The position numbers were made by a program, and so were the translations under genes. Positions 50,578 through 62,000 of a stretch of 64,000 nucleotides of DNA are shown in pieces (the stretch's first letter is position 1; each line of letters opens with the position of its first letter). The DNA is from Amblyomma americanum (lineage: Eukaryota > Arthropoda > Arachnida > Ixodida > Ixodidae). Below the pieces are notes generated by a model, which was not told the DNA's origin, did not search any database, and saw nothing but the letters and a program-made list of their open reading frames with translations. The stretch is from positions 48,758,272 through 48,822,271 of the forward strand of contig NC_135500.1 in the NCBI RefSeq assembly GCF_052857255.1, read 5' to 3'.

Positions 50578-51180
50578 ATGCCAAGGTTCGCCAGTTCATC
50601 CGACAGCCAGTCTCCACTCTCCGAGGACACCGATGTTCCAGTTCCTTTCTGGAAGAGATGGGCCTCGCAGTGGACGTCACGACACGAAGGCCGTTCGCGC
50701 GAGTCGTCCTGCGCAGACACCAGCCGCGGTTCGTCGGTCAACGTCAGGAACACTCGGCGCTACCAGCGGAGACACAGTCCGCAGGCAAGGTCAAAGCGCT
50801 ACAAGGCACCGACGAGGGAAGAAACGAAGTGGACGAGACACAAGATGAGCTTGCGGACGGGGCACAGTCCGCAGGTGCATCCTTTCTACCTTCGCGACCC
50901 CCGATGCCCTCGCTTCGCGGACAGATTGGCCTTCGTCGCTGAGCCCTCGTCTTCGACCGAGGATTCGAGCGAAGACGACGAGATTCCGTGGGCGCGGACG
51001 TTGTGCATAGCTCTCCTTGCGTTCTGCGCTGCGCTGCTCGTCGGCGCCGTCGCACTGGTCATCGTGTCCAGGGGCCCCTCGCCAGCACACTATTCGTCCG
51101 TCACCTACGAACACCTGTACCGCCCACTCGCCGCCCGAGGTCTGTGCGCCATAGTTTTGTTCATCTTAAACCATAACTAA
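50578..51180 (+). CDS. Putative host exon: single-pass membrane protein, N-terminal part
   Basis: An open frame of 200 codons from ATG 50578 (MPRFASSSDSQSPLSEDTD). It is GC-rich and unlike the flanking A/T-rich DNA. Residues 1-135 are hydrophilic, rich in S, R, E and T, with an acidic serine stretch (EPSSSTEDSSEDDE). Residues about 140-162 (TLCIALLAFCAALLVGAVALVIV) form one strong transmembrane segment. About 35 residues follow. This arrangement fits a type II membrane protein such as a membrane-bound metallopeptidase, but no catalytic domain is here. The last 20 codons (after LAARG, at GTCTGTGCGCC) may be intron read-through. A degraded relative of residues 100-145 lies at 56390-56530. Function unknown. 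Confidence 0.45.
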   Translation: MPRFASSSDSQSPLSEDTDVPVPFWKRWASQWTSRHEGRSRESSCADTSRGSSVNVRNTRRYQRRHSPQARSKRYKAPTREETKWTRHKMSLRTGHSPQVHPFYLRDPRCPRFADRLAFVAEPSSSTEDSSEDDEIPWARTLCIALLAFCAALLVGAVALVIVSRGPSPAHYSSVTYEHLYRPLAARGLCAIVLFILNHN

Positions 51181-52180
51181 CGGCGTCCAAACGCATAATC
51201 GAAAGGTGGCAGCGAAAATGCTAATCTGGTAGTGAAATTTAGCCATACCAGAAATAGGTTCTTCATTTATGGGAGAAAACGGTGTACAAGTAGGTACTCT
51301 TGAAAGCAACACTGAGTAAGACTGCAAAAAAATAGGGCACACAGAGGGCTACATCAACATGTACAGAGCATACAGACTAGGGCATATACATGCCCGTTAT
51401 ATCAAATACAAAAGCCTCTGTGTAGCTTAAGTTTCTACCGCGGTTTCGTTCCTTTGCTTAAAATCGCCTTTTGTTCCTCTTAAAAGCACTGTGATACCAA
51501 CACCACTCTGGCGCCGCTTTGAATTTGCAAGATGACGCGACGTGAAACGACTCTGTGTATTACCATTGCAACTGTAGTTAAGACAACGAAACCCATAAAA
51601 TTCAATTGTGCGAATTCGCTCGTACTTGGAAGTAAACAGGTCTAAAATTAAGGAAGGCAAAAGAAGACACAACACAAACCAGTGGATAACAAGAGAAATT
51701 TAATTTATTGCTACGGCACGAGAGATACCAGTGTACAGTTCGCAGAAGATGCGAGTTCAGATGATTATCAGAAAACTTACTTTTAAAACACACAAGAGAT
51801 GAACACAATAAATTAACAATCTGCGTTATAGAAATCTGGTTAAACGGCTCCGTTACCGCATGCAGACGACTTCGCATGCCTTATAATTACTCTGTTTTAA
51901 GATGCTCGGGCGTTTAGTTAGGGACAAGTCTGGGGCTTGTTTACGAAAAGGTGTTGATTTTGTACTACTACCGGCTATTGTAACACCAAGTCACTTTGGT
52001 AAAAATTATACATACGTTCCCTTGTGTGTATTGCCGCCTTATACCGGCCTCTCCCAACTCTGAAAACAATATTATTCTCGACGCTTGCGTAAAACACAGG
52101 GTCAATGACTGTAAACTCATAATAATTAGATTTGAATGCCTGTGCATTGGTTGGAGTGGGACAACTTCAAATGGTCGTGA
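51181..52180. other. No recognised gene
   Basis: A/T-rich DNA without a credible frame, motif or repeat that I can name on either strand. Confidence 0.4.
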
Positions 52181-53060
52181 CAGGCCAGTGTGTGCTTGCC
52201 GTACGGATATCGATCTCTCGTATTAGACATGAAAGATATTTTTGATAGCGTTACCCAAGAGAACTCTATTGTATACGGGATCTTTTTAACCAGAAGCTGG
52301 TACAAAATGTTACCGATTGTCAAATCGTGGAAAGACTGTCTGATCACAGCGGCGTTATGTTGAAGTTTGGTGTGACTAGTGAGCTCAATATGCCTAATTC
52401 CTAGCTTGTTACGGATTTTGTTCATGCTGATGACGATTCTGTTTTTAATGTTTTAGCAACCTTTTTTATAAATTGTGTGATAAATTGTTTGATAAATTGT
52501 TAGATAAATTGTGTGAGATTGTGCAAGAATGCATCTCGCAGTTTCGTCCCCAGAAGTGATTAAATCGGAAGCACCTATGGTATAAGAGGGGCACCATTCA
52601 TCTTTTAAACATGTAAAAGCACTCCGAAAACTGAAAAACTTGAACCAAAGCCGCCGAAGTTCATTGTCACAAAGGCTTAAATTTGGCCTAAAGGCTGAAA
52701 CGCATAAAGCCAGAAACTTTTATTTCAATAGCCCTTCAAGAGCATTCGTGAAAGAAAAATCCTCTCAATGCCGAAAAACTGCACTTGCGACTGCTCGTGC
52801 TTCTTCGTCGTTCGTTGTTAACGATTGTGCTTCCTATGATCCTCATATTATTCGGAAGCGATGTGAAGTTGTTTTCTATTAATTGTATTTCGCGATAACA
52901 GCACCAACCGCAGTGCTTGGGCCAACGACTCAACCTTTCCGGAGCTTTCTGCCCTTGATATAACTTGCGCTGGAGTTCATAAACTAAAAAATGTGGAAAC
53001 AGAACAGAACGTGCAGATTGACGCAGACAACGCTGAAATTTTAGCCTAAGAACAAACTCT
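52180..53060 (+). pseudogene. CR1-like LINE remnant (endonuclease end and linker)
   Basis: Fragments in order are LVQNVTDCQIVERLSDHSGVMLKFGV (endonuclease C-terminus, SDHxxV), KHVKALRKLKN and SQRLKFGLKAETHKARNFYFN (basic linker before RT), then SAWANDSTFPELSALDIT and GVHKLKN. Frames shift repeatedly. A short tandem (GATAAATTGT)n lies at 52466-52515. It is very old and the assignment rests on order and composition. Confidence 0.5.
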
Positions 53061-53293
53061 AACAGCGCATCTTCTCCTATGATCACCTTACATCCAATCG
53101 ATGACAGGGACTATGGACAGCACGGCAGGAAGCATGCCATTAATCTACACCCACTCATTACGCAACCAAGTTCGCCCTTGAAATGGCACCTACTCGTCCA
53201 CTTTATTGTGATCATGGAGTCCGTACGGGTTCCGAAACGTCTGTTTTCATTTAGCAGACAAGGGAACGGAAAATAGGTGCTCTTTAGGACATA

Positions 53294-53589
53294 CATGACG
53301 GAAGCCAACAGTAACCGATACCAAGGGGCACAGGGGGAAGTTTTATGTTTTCAGTTTGTGGTGTTGATTACTTGAAAATTAAGTATTAATATTTATGGGT
53401 AAAGATAATTTATAACAAACCAGAAGAAAAAGCAACCACATGCCGCCGGTGGAATCCAAACCTACGGCTTCAGAATTTCTTCAAGCAATAAAATCATAGC
53501 ACTTAGTTTATAAATAATCAACACCATAAATTGAAAATGAAAACATCGCCTATGCCCCTTCATTTCGTTGACTGTTGGCTTCCGTCATG
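53294..53589. mobile_element. Foldback MITE with about 110-bp inverted ends
   Basis: The left end CATGACGGAAGCCAACAGT... and the right end ...ACTGTTGGCTTCCGTCATG are inverted copies, and similarity continues inward for about 110 bases (left TTTTATGTTTTCAGTTTGTGGTGTTGATTA; right, reversed, TTTTCATTTTCAATTTATGGTGTTGATTA). The centre (53435-53470) reads CATGCCGCCGGTGGAATCCAAACCTACGGCTTC, like a decayed tRNA-related core. There is no transposase. I recall these ends as frequent in tick DNA. Confidence 0.8.
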
Positions 53590-54130
53590 CCTTTCTGCAT
53601 TGTTTGACTAAGTCAGTGACTGTAAGTCGTTTTCACCTCTATACCTGACCTGACGATTTTTTGTCGAATATTTGCCTATAGTTCATAAACTATTGGTAAG
53701 AATTGACAACCACTAAAACTTTTCGGGCAGACGGAATGCTAAACATCGTTTTAAAGGGGTACTCTGAAAGGAACACCGTTGCCTGCCTGTAATCTTACAA
53801 ACATCATCGACGAGAGCACTGTTTAATGGGTTTGTTGGCAAGTTAGAGTCATTACCGTCTTTAAATCTGCAACAAAAACAGCTGATCACTAACTGCACTC
53901 CAATTTCTCAGTTGTATACTTGCTGCTAACTTTCTAACCCATAAATCAGTACTTATATGTACTAACAACTTTCCTTCACAACACCAGCATGGTTTACTGA
54001 GTGTTTTCCAAGGTAGCGCAGCTATTACAATTCTTGTATGACATAGCTACAACACTAATTATCAGTGGCCAGCTTTATGTCATCTTCATCGACTAGTCAA
54101 CAGCAGAGTGCCGCAATGTGCCACTAATGC
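53590..54130. other. No recognised gene
   Basis: A/T-rich stretch between the MITE and the RTE tip. No frame, motif or repeat is supported. Confidence 0.4.
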
Positions 54131-54134
54131 CACT

Positions 54135-54400
54135 GTTATTCATCCTCATCATCACCAGCCTGACTACGCTCACTGCAGGAGAAAGGCCTCTCCATATCTC
54201 TCCAAATAAACCTGTCCTGTGCGCACTGCGGTCACCCTACCGCCGCAAACTTCACAATCTCATCCACCCACCTAACATTCTGCCGCCCTTGCTGCGCTCG
54301 CCAGTCGGCTGGTATTCTTCTATCAGGCGATGCACGCATTTCTCCTCACGTTTCTGTGCCTGTCAATGACCTGCTGTGCCTAAAGGCGCCGCAATATATT
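54135..54400 (-). mobile_element. RTE copy 4, degraded 3' tip
   Basis: The plus strand CATCCTCATCATCACCAGCCTGACTACGCTCACTGCAGGAGAAAGGCCTCTCC closely follows the tail and 3' end of copies 1 and 2, and CACCCACCTAACATTCTGCCGCCCTTGCTGCGCTC continues the match. Divergence is much higher than among copies 1-3, so this is an older member or another subfamily. Confidence 0.82.
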
Positions 54401-54540
54401 TATTTTCGCGAATTCGCATCCCACAAACTTTTCATTTCAGACTGAATTAGCACATGGCATATGTCAACTTCAGCAGAACTGTTCCAATGATGGTTGCTAT
54501 TAAAAACAAAACCTCAGGTTCTCTTATAACACTCAGGTGG

Positions 54541-54782
54541 AATTTTTTTGTTATTTTACGGTGTTGAAGTCTGAAAGCGACTCAGGCTGTGAGGGATGCC
54601 TTAGTGGAGAACTCCGGATCCTTTCGACCACCTGGGGTTCTTTAGCATGCACTGACATCGTACAGTGCATCCGCTTTTTGTATTTGGCCTCCGTCAAAAT
54701 TCGTCCGCCGCGGCCGGGATCTAACCCGCGTCTTTCGGCTCAGCGGCTAAGTACCATAACTACTGAGCAACCACGCAGGCTA
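54541..54782 (-). mobile_element. SINE 2, tRNA-derived
   Basis: The minus strand starts GCCTGCGTGGTTGCTCAGTAGTTATGG, giving an A-box-like TTGCTCAGTAG (near 54759-54770). It continues with GACGCGGGTTAGATCCCGG, giving a B box GGGTTAGATCC (54717-54727), followed by GCCGCGGCGG. The central block at 54599-54670 is shared with SINE 1. It ends in ACCGTAAAATAACAAAAAAATT. Head, body and tail are in normal SINE order. No clear TSD was found. Confidence 0.85.
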
Positions 54783-55089
54783 GTGCGACCCATGTTAATG
54801 AATTCAAATAACTCGGCATTACTGTCACGACTTACCTTACTTAGTTGGGTAATCATATGCGGGGATCGCGTAGCCGCAATCACACAGGACAAAATTTATT
54901 CGAGGGATGTGGATAGGTCTTAGCCGCGCAGCGGACGTGGTTGGGCTGATGATGATGGATCATATACATGTAACCTGCTCTGAAGTGGTTAAAGAACTTA
55001 ATGCATGCATGCGCTTTTGAAGGCAGGCACGAAACAACGCAAGTTAACAGCTTGTAACTAATGAGTCTTGTGCGCGATATGCGTCTTGA

Positions 55090-55420
55090 GTGAAGTCACC
55101 TCATCTCAACAACGACATCTCCAAATTAGAATGCGTTCAAACAAAGCTATCAGATTTATCAGAAGCTGTTACAATTGACCGTCATCACATGCACGCGCTT
55201 TATCGCTGGAACCATTGTCGCATCGCAGCACGTGTGACTGTCTCGTCTTCTGCACAAAAGCGTACACGGCTCCACAAACACTCCAGCCCCTATCTCACTG
55301 CTCTCTCCTACTGCTCGAGTTACCCGGCGGACTGACCCATTGAATATAGTTCCCTCTCATTCCATATTTAAACTTAATTTGTTTCTTTTTATCACGACTT
55401 TTGAATTACATAGAATAAAA
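55090..55420 (+). pseudogene. CR1-like LINE C-terminal remnant
   Basis: HLNNDISKLECVQTK is the end-of-RT motif (DIxKLExVQ) of CR1-like ORF2. The following frame fragments (ARALSLEPLSHRSTC, LELPGGLTH) fit the usual C-terminal tail. It is short and shifted. The interval 54783-55090 holds nothing firm except GGGCTGATGATGATGG at 54941-54956, which looks like one more RTE-type tail. Confidence 0.55.
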
Positions 55421-56079
55421 GGTGGTTCCTTGCGTTCATTCAGTTTCATATTGGATTGCCTAACCAGGTTAATGTGGATGCGTTAAAATTTCCTTTACCC
55501 GCCCCTACTATGTTTATAACAAAAGAGACGGCTGTAATTGTAAACAAATAATGTACATTATCACAAGTTCTTGCAGCTGAGTGGCAGCTCAGAGCTCGAG
55601 TCGGTAGCTTTCATAAGAGTGCCGCCTTCACACGCTCGCGAGCCAACCATACAATCCTGGAAGCCATTGCCTTGCGCTCGTACCTTCCACCCTATAGATT
55701 GGAACTTGCGGAATCGAGCAAAACAAACGTCTTCGGGCGGCAGACGCCGTCGCCGTGGCGTTCCTAAAAAGTCCGTAGCGCCTTTATCCTTCGTATCTCA
55801 TCTACGCCACGCTGTAGCCTCCTGCCCCCCCCCCCCCTCTTGATTTGCCATAAGTGCTCAGCGCAGTAATTCTGACTATTATTTCCTTGAATGAATATTG
55901 TTGAAAAAAAGACAAGTGCTGTTAGATCTCTCTGTCCAACATTGCGCAGCACTACATCAAGTTCAACTTTTAACGACAGGTTTCTGACTTTTTCTCTCCT
56001 TTTTTTCAGGAAATAAAGGATGAAATCAAGCAGAAGATAAAAGGCTTCGTCTTTAACCATGCCATTATCAGCTACCTTG
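55421..56079. other. No recognised gene; (C)13 run
   Basis: Mixed DNA with a 13-base C run at 55825-55837. The frame at 55571-55843 has no recognisable motif, and the rest is A/T-rich. Confidence 0.4.
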
Positions 56080-56287
56080 TCGCTTTCAGATGTCTTCCCA
56101 GGAAAGACTTGCCCCCAAATTTCCGTGCCTTCGATTCATTGCAGGTCATCTTTTCGGCCACCACCATAACAAATTTATGCTTGTAATCTATGACAGCCAT
56201 CAGGGCTACCGAGGATGTTTTATCAATCAAAAAGACTGTTTCAAACGAACTAGATGCAGTCCATCTGCGCGACTTAGATGCAGGCAT
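56080..56287 (-). pseudogene. Possible Harbinger-like DDE transposase fragment
   Basis: A minus-strand frame of 71 codons reads SSVALMAVIDYKHKFVMVVA, then NESKARKFGGKSFLGRHLK. This resembles the DDE region of Harbinger transposases (SVxLxAxxDxxxxFxxVxVG...SxxGxxL). The resemblance is short, no TIRs were found, and the expected glycine after the strand is missing. Tentative. Confidence 0.3.
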
Positions 56288-56384
56288 CTACATCACATTG
56301 GGCTAATAGACTACTGCACTCTGTAAAGCTCGTTCGCAGCAGAGCTTCTCAATCAGTCCCAACGAATAAACCCGGCGAGACTAG

Positions 56385-56530
56385 CGTACCTGCGCGGCCT
56401 TACCATTTATGTGGAGCGCACAGCTGTTATATCGCCGACAGGTTCTCCTTCGTGGTCGAGCAGTCAGCTTTCACAGCGGATGCGAGCAAAAACTGCGCTA
56501 CGCCAAGGGCCCGGACATTCCCAGGGTTCC
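56385..56530 (+). pseudogene. Degraded relative of the 50.9-kb exon segment
   Basis: ARPYHLCGAHSCYIADRFSFVVEQSAFTADASKN...PRARTF aligns without gaps to HPFYLRDPRCPRFADRLAFVAEPSSSTEDSSEDDEIPWARTL at about 50877-51002. The shared pattern is (I/F)ADR(F/L)(S/A)FV(V/A)E(Q/P)S...T.(D)(A/S)S...P.ART. The expected transmembrane segment after ARTF is lost by frameshift. It may be a decayed tandem duplicate. Confidence 0.5.
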
Positions 56531-57200
56531 AGTCACGAAACCGTTATTATTGCAGTGTTAAAAGAAGGAAACCTCTAGCACCGTGTGATGCATTAAGATT
56601 TTGTTCTTGTAACACTTCGCGCAAACGAGGTGAGAGATAATCCTTTGTAGTGGCGGACTTGATGCCAAGGGAAGGATGGCGCAGCCAATTGCGACAGGGG
56701 CTCCCTCTGAGAGACAGTAGTGAGGATCGGAAATAATCATGGGAGACGCATAAGCCCCGCCTTAAGAGAGAAACGCGGCAGCGTTCCCTCGTGGTTTAGC
56801 ACCCGCTGATATAGATGGCACATGGGCATTCAGGGAAGGCGATGATTATGATGATGATGATGATGATTATGATGTCCTGGCCACACCTTTTACAACGGGT
56901 GGAAGATAAACGCGCGCCATCCGCCGGGCCAGCGCCGTGCATGGCAGAGTTTTCAGTGGGTGATACAAGATGGCGCTAAGACTCCGCGCCAATCACGGAG
57001 GAATTTTGCTGGAAACGCACGGTATTCACTTAATTCGGTCATCTGCAATTTACATGCTCATAGTTACTCATGTATGCCCAAGTATTTATCTCGAAGGTAC
57101 GTTTCTAAGAAACCTGTGCATTCACTTGACGCGCCTTTATGTTCAAACGTCGAGTCGTCGTGGTGGGGAGAAGAGGAAGAGGAAGCCGTTCTTAACGGCT
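56531..57200. other. No recognised gene; (GAT)n microsatellite
   Basis: Contains an imperfect (GAT)n run at about 56841-56873 with ATGTCCTGGCCACACC following, like a LINE tail junction. The remainder has no supported gene. Confidence 0.4.
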
Positions 57201-57210
57201 GTGTCTTGAA

Positions 57211-58530
57211 ATGCTTCTAGCTGAAAACAGCGTATCGGCCGTTGGCCATGGTCTCCAGACACCTGGGGTTGCCACGGGCTCGTACAAAGCTGTCCTCCCT
57301 CTACTACCTACCGGTAATGTTGTCCTCAACACCGTCTTTCTGCGTGCTGACCTCAAAGGTCGCTCATACCGTGCTCCCGACTTCAGAGACGCGCTCACGG
57401 AGATTCTTGACCTCCGTGAGATTCTGTGTATTGGCCAGTACCAAATGAGCCACGTTTGGATGGTTACCTGCGAGAGCAATTCCTCAAAACAGAACCTTAA
57501 TGACAAAGCAGAATTCCACGTCAAAGGCCCAAAATGTATCGCGTTTGATGTGGACACCAAAAACGTGAAGCTCAAGTTTCTTTGGCTCCTGCGCTATAAG
57601 GAGAGCACCGGAGGATTGTGGAAGCTTTGGAGTTTTTTGGAGCTGTACAAAGTATCGAGCGTGTGAAGTGACGGTGCCCCGGAATGAAGCACGCGTGGAA
57701 ACGGCGAACCGTGAAATCTCGCTCACGTTTAAGGACGGAGTGTCAGCAAGTACAATTCCTCGCACGCTCAACGTTTTCGGAGAAAAAGCTTTGTGATCCC
57801 AGGCAGGCATCCGCTGTGTCTTCGTTGTAGCCGTGTGAGCCATGTACGGCGTCAGTGTCGTGCGCCTCGATGCACCCAGTGCCGACACTTTGGGCACACA
57901 GTAGACAACTGTGTCATGAGTCATGCTGATTGGTTACGCCAGGCCAACTGGACACGAGGATGAAGTGGTGTCAGAGCACATTATGGATGTGTCGGATGTT
58001 GTGGAAGCGTCGGGTGAACTGAGTCATTAGCTTACAACAGAAGATGTGCCAAAGCCTTCTGTACCAAATAACGGCAAGGGACCGCCTGCAAGTACGGACA
58101 AGCCAGAATCCTATCTCCGGACCCAGAGCCACCGGACCCGAGTCTGCCTGGGCCTGCTACTTTGAGTCCTGCTTGCTGCTCAGGAGCCATCAGTCACCCA
58201 GCGATCACGAGAGCTGGGCACCCCCTCTGTATAGTCAGCGGAGGTGCTATAGCCAGTGAATGTGCAACATGCCTTCTTCACCGGCGATGCCCCTTCGCCG
58301 CCGGAAGGCAGCAGTAGGTCGCCTGAAGTGTCAGCCTCTAGTGTGTTCGGTGTCCCGTCGGCTGTCAGCGTGGTTGCGAGCGACGTGGTCCAGTTGGCTT
58401 CATGGGCCTTGGCTGTCTCGGAAGAGGCACAACGCACCTTTGAAGCGTCGTGCAGATGATCAGGTGTGTGTCGGTGGCGATGAGCAGAAGGCGCCTGGAC
58501 CAGTGTCCATCCGGACCTATCCTGCTTCAA
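57211..58530 (+). pseudogene. LINE ORF1 with CCHC zinc knuckles
   Basis: The first frame, 57211-57666, contains VWMVTCESNSSKQNL, FHVKGPKCIAFDVDTKNVKLKFLWL and related gag-like sequence. After frameshifts two adjacent zinc knuckles follow: CLRCSRVSHVRRQC (about 57819-57860) and CTQCRHFGHTVDNC (57877-57918). A low-complexity acidic and proline-rich tail runs to about 58530. This is the architecture of ORF1 in I/Jockey-type LINEs. No EN/RT of its own follows before a second ORF1-like segment starts, so it is a separate 3'-truncated or rearranged element, or a duplicated ORF1. Confidence 0.72.
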
Positions 58531-58608
58531 GGTTAGCTAATCTTTTGCCCAAAAAACTGGAAAATTTGTGCATATACCCGAGGTTGACTCCCCTGCTTTC
58601 TTTCGTCT

Positions 58609-59028
58609 ATGTGCGGCACGTCGTGTAGCTATTGGATGGACTTCTGTAGAGGTCCGGAGGATCTGCATGTCCCGCTCTGCACTTACTGTCCTCAATATGG
58701 CCACGCTTTGAAGGCATGTAAGCTGCAAAACAATCCGTCCAAGGCTTGCTGCGCCCGTTTTACGGGTTCGCACGCTTTGTCGGCTTGCCCGAACAGCATC
58801 CAAGACCTCAAAAGCAAGTGGGCACCTTGCGCTGCTGCTGGTCACCCGTCCGGTCATTCTGTGGGGCAGGTGTCTTGTTCACTTTTGCGTGAACGTGCGG
58901 ATAGGATCCGCGCGCGCGCTCATTATGGGCCTGAACCCTCATGTTACCCCGCGTCCCTTGCTCGATCACATTATGTTTCTCCAAGTCAATTAAGATCATA
59001 CCCGTTGCGCGACTTTCCCGATGGTTAA
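58609..59028 (+). CDS. LINE 4 ORF1 C-terminal part
   Basis: An open frame of 139 codons with tandem zinc-knuckle motifs: CTYCPQYGHALKAC, and CARFTGSHALSAC, which lacks a canonical second cysteine spacing. It also has APCAAAGHPSGHSVGQVSC. It ends at TAA 59026-59028. The N-terminus is not recognisable, so the true start is unknown. Binding of element RNA is the expected role. Confidence 0.6.
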   Translation: MCGTSCSYWMDFCRGPEDLHVPLCTYCPQYGHALKACKLQNNPSKACCARFTGSHALSACPNSIQDLKSKWAPCAAAGHPSGHSVGQVSCSLLRERADRIRARAHYGPEPSCYPASLARSHYVSPSQLRSYPLRDFPDG

Positions 59029-59089
59029 ATGTATTCAGGACAACAACATCACAATAACGACTGTGGGCGACCCATAAATTTCAATCTAT

Positions 59090-62000
59090 AATGAATTGGT
59101 AGGACTTCCCTCTACTTTTCAAAAAATCTGCGCTCCTAGAGATCCTCGCTGTGTCATATTGCTCCATTATCCTACTTTTGATCTTTCCCAATTTTATCTC
59201 TCCTGAAGGTGTTGATATATTATGTTCTACACTTACTGATCATTTTCTGTTTATAGCAGTATACCGAAACGGGACGACGGCCCCACCAAAAGAAAACCAC
59301 GCCTGGTCGAAGTGAGCTCCAGGAACACCTCGCGGCGGGCTCCAATCTCTATCTTTGTCTCTGCGCGCGCTCGCTCCTCCGCGTGCTCCCCGCGCCTCCT
59401 CTTCTTCCGCCCAGGGCACTTGGTCGGCTTACGCCGTGCCTTGGGCGTTTATTCGCGTAGCATTATATACCACCTCGTGCAGATATTGAAATGACTCTTG
59501 CTTTGCTTATCACTTGTATAAAGTCTTCGCCCACTAATAAAATAATCATTTGCGCAGATTTTAATGAAAAGAATGTTTTATGGGGCGGAAATGTCACGGA
59601 AATTAGAGGAACTCATGTTCAAGTTTTTGCAGCCTCCAATGCCCTGGCCGTTCTTAATAATCCGGACTCTTTACCAACCTATGAAACTCCGTATGCTTCA
59701 AATTGAATTGACATTAGCTTCACTTCTAATTTACCGACACAGGGCTATTCTTGGCAAGTCAGTGCAGATTCATCACTCTCCGAGCACAGATTTATTACAT
59801 ATTCATTTTGTTCTCAACTCTCGTTCCCGTTCAAGCGGCGCATCAGAGCCAGCTCTGGTCGTTTAATTTTTAATTTCTCTGCCTTGGTTTTAATATTTTT
59901 ATAATCATCAGTTCCATTCAGCGTCCGCCCTTGATCATGCTCTAGCTAAATTTAACGCAACTTTTATGACAGAGAAACGCGTTTTGTAAAACCCAAATTT
60001 TCTCAGGGTTCCATTTGGAAGACAACTGATTTGAGCATAGAGCGGTCCTGTGTGCGCGCTCTTCGTCGTCGTTTCCAGCACATTTCAGATCCTCAGCTAA
60101 GAATTTTCCACCGCTCAGTTTGTTATAAGGCTCCTGCAATGTATCGATATAATTTTCGAAACACCCGTGACAAATATTTTAAGATTGCTCCACAGCTACG
60201 CTCAAGTTCCTCTTTGGCAAGCCTTACAAACATGATTTTTGCAAGTTCAAGGGCCCTTCCTTAATTCCTCCTCTCCAGTACTCTGATGGCACATATGCTG
60301 AAACGCTTCCTGATACTATAAAGCTGCTGCTTCGTACTCACATCGCTACAGATAGTTTTTCCAACGACCTTTCTTTCCATACTGACGTTCGTGACGTTAT
60401 AGCCCAGCCTTACAATATCTCGGTTTAAGACTTACCCTTCACTGTTGCGGAGGTTGAGGATGTAATTGATTCGATCGATCTGACGTCTTCTCCTGGCACT
60501 GATCTAAACTCTCCTCGTTTTGTTCTCGCCTTGTTTAATGCTCATCCCTTGTTTTTCCTCTCAATTTTTAATTATGATTTGCATTTCGGTTACTTTCCTT
60601 ATACTTGGATAGTTGGGAGGATTATTTTTATTCCCAAACCCAATAGACCAGCGCACTTTTCCAATTCCTAACCGGCTATCTGCATTAATTCGTATTTCGG
60701 TAAAGAGTTCCAACGTTTGCTGTATGGTAGGCTGTATTACTTCCTGTTCCAGAATAATCTACTGCACAGAAATCAGTATGGTTTTACGCATGACCGTAGT
60801 TCTATTCAGGCTCTCTATCATTTGCGGCAGTTATTATATGATGGTGATTATGGATTTTTATGCGCAAGGGCATCTATGGCCAAAGAGCGCCATGGCACAA
60901 GGTACTTTCAATTACTCAATGTGGGGTCAAAGTCGCATTTTCCAAGCATTTCACCCTAAAGAAGCCAAGCACCAGGCCAAGGGGACGCTTATATCAACAA
61001 CAAAAGCTTCCTGTGGTTCTCATTTCTCTAGACTTCAGAGGTGCATTTGATAGTGTTTGGCACCCTTTGGTTTTAAATTTTTTGAGACTACATTTTTGTA
61101 CAGAAATTTTTTATTCCCTCTTGGATTCGTTCCTAGATAACCGACATTCGACCTACCATTCTCCTTCTTGCACTCTTCCTGTGCCTTCTTCTGTCAGCAG
61201 GCTGCAAGGTTCGCCTCTTTCACCTTTACTTTGGTACATTTTACTTTATGACTTCTTAAATCTTCCTTTCCCCTCACCTATCCAGATTCAGGCATATGCC
61301 GATGACGCCATTCTCTTTGTCCCGGGAAAGACTAGCCGCGAGTTATCAACACTGGGTTCAAATGTTTTAACATTAATTCGAAACTGGTGTGCCAAGTATC
61401 GTGTTCACTTAAGCCCTCAAAAGTGTTCTGATGTTTTATTGTAATGGAGTCCTGGCGTTGCGCAAACGTTATCCAGCTATAATCCTAGACGATTACAGTC
61501 TCAAGTGTGAACCCAATATAAAACTATTAGGAGTTGTTTTTGACTCCCAACTAAGCATTATTCCTCATGTTAATCATTTGCAAGCCAAAATTATTGCATC
61601 CGCGACCAAGCTCCTTAATTGGTTCCATTACCATTTTCGTGCTTCTCCTACGCATTTGCGCCAAATTTATCATCAGGTTTTTCTTCCTACAATTGCCTAT
61701 ACCGCCACAGCTTGGTGGTTTCATTGTCCGCTTTCCGGAACAGAGATTTTGTCTTACCTTTGCAACGAATTCCGCTTTTTGCTCTTACTGGTGCCTACGA
61801 GAACGGTTGCTCTTTACGTCCTTGCCAATGTTCTTCCATTGCCTATTTATCTGGACCAATTATGTGCAGAGTTTATGCTTTTTACATTACGCAACCCGTT
61901 GTATACGGAGAGGCATTTTATAACCCTTCTGAAGTAGAGCCTGTACTTAATCCCTTGCGTGACCATCCCTCCTTGAAATTTAAATTTTATTTTGCTCAAC

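Noticed and set aside
50376..50942. 188-codon plus-strand frame overlapping the membrane-protein exon
   Set aside because: It lacks a hydrophobic or conserved pattern, while the overlapping frame from 50578 has a clear transmembrane segment and the partner at 56.4 kb matches that frame.
57192..57575. Minus-strand 127-codon frame and 57484-57924 minus frame
   Set aside because: They overlap the plus-strand ORF1 with zinc knuckles, which has recognisable family motifs. The minus frames have none.
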